Shown piece after piece: positions 60,166 through 64,000 of a DNA stretch of 64,000 nucleotides. Numbering within the stretch: the stretch's first letter is position 1; each line of letters opens with the position of its first letter. The DNA is from Deinococcus peraridilitoris DSM 19664 (lineage in GTDB: Bacteria > Deinococcota > Deinococci > Deinococcales > Deinococcaceae). The notes under the pieces are model-generated. The model had not been told where the DNA came from. It saw only the letters and a list, made by a program, of their open reading frames with translations, and made no database searches. The stretch covers positions 62,001 through 126,000 of the forward strand of contig NC_019793.1 in the NCBI RefSeq assembly GCF_000317835.1. Direction: 5' to 3'. Both the position numbers and the translations under genes were made by a program.

Positions 60166-62085
60166 CTAAACTTCGGCCACGGGTACCTGGGGGCGGTCCT
60201 CGCCCGACTTCTCACCGCGCTTGGGCAGACGCAGGTTGGGCAGGGCCAACGTGACCAGAAAGGCGGCCAGACCGATCAGAATGCTGATCAGGTAGATACG
60301 GCTGATGGCGTTGGCAAAGCTGACCTTAACAGCGCGCGAAATCCGGTCGATGGTGGTGCCGGTCTGCGCGAGGGCCTGGGTCTCGGCCTGGCTGAGGCTG
60401 GCCAGCGCGCCCCGCAAGGCCTGCTCGGAAGCGGCGTTGGCTGTTTCCGAGCCCGCAGGAACCTGCCCGGCAGCGCTCAGCTGGGAAAGCAGGCCGCGAA
60501 CGTTCTCCGGCGTGCGCTCGTCTTCGCGCAGTCGGGCGATGGCCGCCGGGTCCCGCTCCCGCAGGGCACGGGTGACCAAGTCACGCTGCCGGCCGAAGGC
60601 CTCGCGCACGCCCGCTTCTGCTTGGGCGCGCACGGTTGCGGGATCGAATCCCGGGCGGGTTCCGCCCTCGGCCTGACCGAAAGGCGCAATCTGACTTTGC
60701 AGGGCGAAGGGAGCGCTGCGCTGCACCTCGGCGAGATTCGCCTTGAACTCGCTCGTCAGGCCGGCGGTCAGAATCGCGCCGAACACGGCCGCGCCCATCG
60801 TGCTGCCCATCTGCTGAAAAAAGGTGCCGCTGGAGGTCGCGACGCCGATCTCATAAGGCTTCACGGCGTTCTGCAGCGCCAGGGTATAGAGCGGCAGCGC
60901 GGGGCCCAGACCCAGACCCAGCGCGACCATGCGGGCCACCACCGCCCAGTAGGGGGTATCGACGTTCATGGTGCTCAGCCACCAGAAAGCTACGGTGGCC
61001 ACCGCGAGACCACCCAGCATCAGGAACTTGTAGTAACCGACGCGCGACGCCACCTGACCTGAACCGATGGCGCCCGCGATGATGCCCATGGTCAGCGGAA
61101 TGGTGGCGGTGCCGGCTGCCGTCGCCGTGACGCCCTTGACGTTCACGAGGTACAGGCTGAGAAACAGAATGGCGCCCAGAAAACCCGCACCGATCAGAAA
61201 GCGCGCAATCACGCTCCAGGTGAAGGTCGGATTTCTGAACAGGGTCAGCGGCAGCACCGGACTCTCATGGCGCGCCTCGGCAAACAGAAAGGCCACCAGC
61301 GACGCGGCACTGAGGGCGAACAGACCCAAAATGGTCGGGCTGGTCCAGCTGTAGACCGAGTCCGAACCCCAGGTCAGCGCCAGCAGCAGCGGCACGGAGA
61401 ACAGTACGATCAGCACGCTGCCCAGGAGATCAATTTTCGGCTTGAGGCCGCTCGCCAGAATGGGCATACGAGTGGCGATGAAGGAAAGCGCCACCAGACC
61501 AATCGGCACATTGACGTAAAACACCCAGCGCCAGGAAATGTTATCGGTTAGGAATCCACCCAGCAGTGGACCGATAACGCTCGAAAGGCCGAACACCGCG
61601 CCGAAGAGTCCTTGGTAGCGCGCCCGGTCGGCGGGCGCAAAAAGGTCGGCGATGATGGCAAAAGCGATCGAGGTCAGCGCCGCCGCGCCCACACCCTGCA
61701 GCCCACGAAATACAATCAGCTGCATCATGCCCCCGCCGAACAGGTTGCCCAGAAAGGGCTCGCCCGCAGCGCCACACAGCATCGATCCGATCAGAAAGAC
61801 GGCAATGCCGAACATCAGGACCGGCTTGCGTCCATAGATGTCGCTGAGCTTGCCGTAGATCGGCAGCAGGGCAGTACTGACCAGCAGGTAGGCGGTGGTG
61901 ACCCAGGCATACAGATTCAGCCCCTGCAGATCCGCGACGATTTTGGGCAGTGCCGTGGAGACAATGGTCTGATCGAGGGCGCTGAGAAACAGCCCGAGCA
62001 GCACACCGATCAGGATCAGGCGTTTGGTGGGAAAGTCGAGCACTTCGGCGTAGTTGGTGGCTTGCGCTGCGGGCGGTCTGGTCAT
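60166..62085 (-). CDS. DHA2-family (14-TM) MFS drug efflux transporter
   Basis: A 639-residue proton-driven exporter. Motif A: GKLSDIYGRKPVLMFG; motif D1: LDQTIVSTALPKIVADL; motif C-type: GAVFGLSSVIGPLLGGFLTDNISWRWVFYVNVPIG. Fourteen hydrophobic segments fit DHA2. A long hydrophilic insert (about 455-590, rich in Ala, Arg and Glu) precedes the last membrane segment, as in many actinobacterial and Deinococcus EmrB/QacA homologues. ATG overlaps the marR stop (ATGA), so expression follows the repressor gene. Substrate unknown. Confidence 0.92.
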   Translation of the reverse strand: MTRPPAAQATNYAEVLDFPTKRLILIGVLLGLFLSALDQTIVSTALPKIVADLQGLNLYAWVTTAYLLVSTALLPIYGKLSDIYGRKPVLMFGIAVFLIGSMLCGAAGEPFLGNLFGGGMMQLIVFRGLQGVGAAALTSIAFAIIADLFAPADRARYQGLFGAVFGLSSVIGPLLGGFLTDNISWRWVFYVNVPIGLVALSFIATRMPILASGLKPKIDLLGSVLIVLFSVPLLLALTWGSDSVYSWTSPTILGLFALSAASLVAFLFAEARHESPVLPLTLFRNPTFTWSVIARFLIGAGFLGAILFLSLYLVNVKGVTATAAGTATIPLTMGIIAGAIGSGQVASRVGYYKFLMLGGLAVATVAFWWLSTMNVDTPYWAVVARMVALGLGLGPALPLYTLALQNAVKPYEIGVATSSGTFFQQMGSTMGAAVFGAILTAGLTSEFKANLAEVQRSAPFALQSQIAPFGQAEGGTRPGFDPATVRAQAEAGVREAFGRQRDLVTRALRERDPAAIARLREDERTPENVRGLLSQLSAAGQVPAGSETANAASEQALRGALASLSQAETQALAQTGTTIDRISRAVKVSFANAISRIYLISILIGLAAFLVTLALPNLRLPKRGEKSGEDRPQVPVAEV

Positions 62086-62582
62086 TGCGGGTCTCTTTCG
62101 CTAAAAAGACACGACGGGTGTCCGGCACCGGCGAGGTGACCGAGCAGCTCGTCCAGGGCGTCCTGTGCACGGGCCAGGACGGCGTCCGGGACTCCTGCGA
62201 GCAGCGTGCCGTACGCCTGGGCGCTGATGCGCTCGAACTGCTCGAGCAACCGGCTGCCCTTGGGTGTGAGCATCACGATTTTCTGGCGACGATTCTCGGG
62301 GTCCTCGCGCCGTGCGAGCAGTCCACGTCGCACCAGCCGGTTCACGAGATGGCTTGCCGCCGGCAGGCTGAGGTGCGCACGCTGCGCCAGGGCGGTGACG
62401 CTGAGCTGACCGGCAGCGCGCAGCTGAAAAAGGCTGCCCATCTGCCGGAACGAAAGCTCGTGGCCGTGCATGTCTCCGGCCATCTGACTCATCAGGTATG
62501 GAGCAAGCAACTTCTGCAGGCGCCGGACCCGCAGACCCAGATCAAGTGCGGCCTGCGAATGGGCAGCCGAAGGATCGTTCAT
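62082..62582 (-). CDS. MarR-family regulator of the adjacent efflux gene
   Basis: A 166-residue winged-helix regulator starting at ATG 62582. MTPKGSRLL-like end of wing (IVMLTPKGSRLLEQFERI), recognition region QLSVTALAQRAHLSLPAASHLVNRLVRRGLLARREDPENRRQ and dimer helices at both ends. The frame is open much further upstream, antisense to icd, but that part is not homologous and begins in the promoter. The 18-bp palindrome at 62600-62617, 18 nt before the ATG, is its likely operator. It is expected to repress itself and the efflux gene until a ligand binds. Confidence 0.93.
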   Translation of the reverse strand: MNDPSAAHSQAALDLGLRVRRLQKLLAPYLMSQMAGDMHGHELSFRQMGSLFQLRAAGQLSVTALAQRAHLSLPAASHLVNRLVRRGLLARREDPENRRQKIVMLTPKGSRLLEQFERISAQAYGTLLAGVPDAVLARAQDALDELLGHLAGAGHPSCLFSERDPQ

Positions 62583-62599
62583 GCAGCAAACTGTGCAAT

Positions 62600-62617
62600 A
62601 GTTGCAAGCTTGCAACT
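62600..62617. promoter_or_regulatory. MarR operator (18-bp perfect palindrome)
   Basis: AGTTGCAAGCTTGCAACT, with no mismatch, typical of MarR-family sites (TTGCAA inverted). Located in the promoter of the marR-efflux operon and also upstream of icd. Confidence 0.8.
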
Positions 62618-62684
62618 GTGTGACACTTAACATGATAGGTGTAACAGCGCAAGTGGCAGAGTACCGCCCTTGAAAGTTCCGGGG

Positions 62685-62690
62685 TAAAGT
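62685..62690 (+). promoter_or_regulatory. -10 box of icd, nearly leaderless
   Basis: TAAAGT ends 9 nt before the icd ATG, so the transcript should begin almost at the start codon. No Shine-Dalgarno is present. Same spacing as for the gene at 33580. Confidence 0.55.
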
Positions 62691-62699
62691 AGTCGGGAT

Positions 62700-63941
<1,242 letters not shown>

Positions 63942-63964
63942 AACCGCAGGTGAAGAGCTTCGTG

Positions 63965-63991
63965 AAAGGCGGGCCAGTGGCCCGCCTTTTT
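63965..63991 (+). terminator. Terminator after icd
   Basis: AAAGGCGGGCC (63965-63975), loop AGT, GGCCCGCCTTT (63979-63989) then TT: an 11-bp stem with a T-run. Confidence 0.9.
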
Positions 63992-64000
63992 GCAATCGGC

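Overview
The window is GC-rich, densely coded bacterial chromosome that most resembles a Deinococcus-type genome (phylum Deinococcota). The reasons are a MetG with a C-terminal tRNA-binding domain next to an NADP-type icd, several genes with a TANNNT -10 box only 9 nt upstream of the ATG (the leaderless or near-leaderless pattern described in Deinococcus), and high-GC housekeeping genes mixed with sugar-uptake accessory genes. The species cannot be fixed from the sequence alone. No rRNA, tRNA, intact transposon or CRISPR array was seen.

1-23.4 kb is a carbohydrate-focused accessory region. It holds a partial glycosyltransferase, an orphan sugar-binding protein, three formylglycine-type sulfatases, N-acetylglucosamine-6-phosphate deacetylase (nagA), an apparently frameshifted SMI1/KNR4-like gene, an unclassified alpha/alpha-toroid glycosidase overlapping a GH2 beta-mannosidase, and a divergent operon of GH38 alpha-mannosidase, otnK and otnC. 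Similar AT-rich dyads precede the binding protein, the nagA/sulfatase pair and the mannosidase operon, so I infer one regulon for a sulfated, mannose- and GlcNAc-containing glycan. A histidine kinase / response regulator / REC-GAF-GGDEF signalling operon (9.5-13.4 kb) sits inside this region.

23.4-27.2 kb holds a DUF808 membrane protein, two divergent single-domain response regulators, and two small proteins that look like isolated serine-recombinase catalytic domains with destroyed active sites. One of these is translationally coupled to a response regulator. A non-coding block with five 37-40 bp tandem hairpin repeats follows.

27.2-36.8 kb carries glutamate synthase (gltB, gltD), a Gfo/Idh/MocA oxidoreductase, a PilT-like ATPase and a PadR-like regulator. 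36.8-48 kb is a purine catabolism island: uraD, uricase and uraH face one way; xdhA, xdhB, xdhC and a BMP-type nucleoside/purine-base ABC transporter face the other. Together they would import purines, oxidise (hypo)xanthine to urate and convert urate to allantoin.

48.1-57.8 kb has an AIM24-like protein, then a LacI regulator behind a 48-bp palindrome, a family-5 oligosaccharide/peptide ABC transporter (including a permease-ATPase fusion) and a GH3 beta-glucosidase: probably a self-contained beta-glucoside uptake and hydrolysis operon. 57.8-64 kb holds metG with a structured leader, a MarR/DHA2-efflux pair with an 18-bp palindromic operator, and icd. The best candidates for something undescribed are the dead-recombinase/response-regulator module, the hairpin repeat array, the unclassified toroid glycosidase and the sulfated-glycan regulon.
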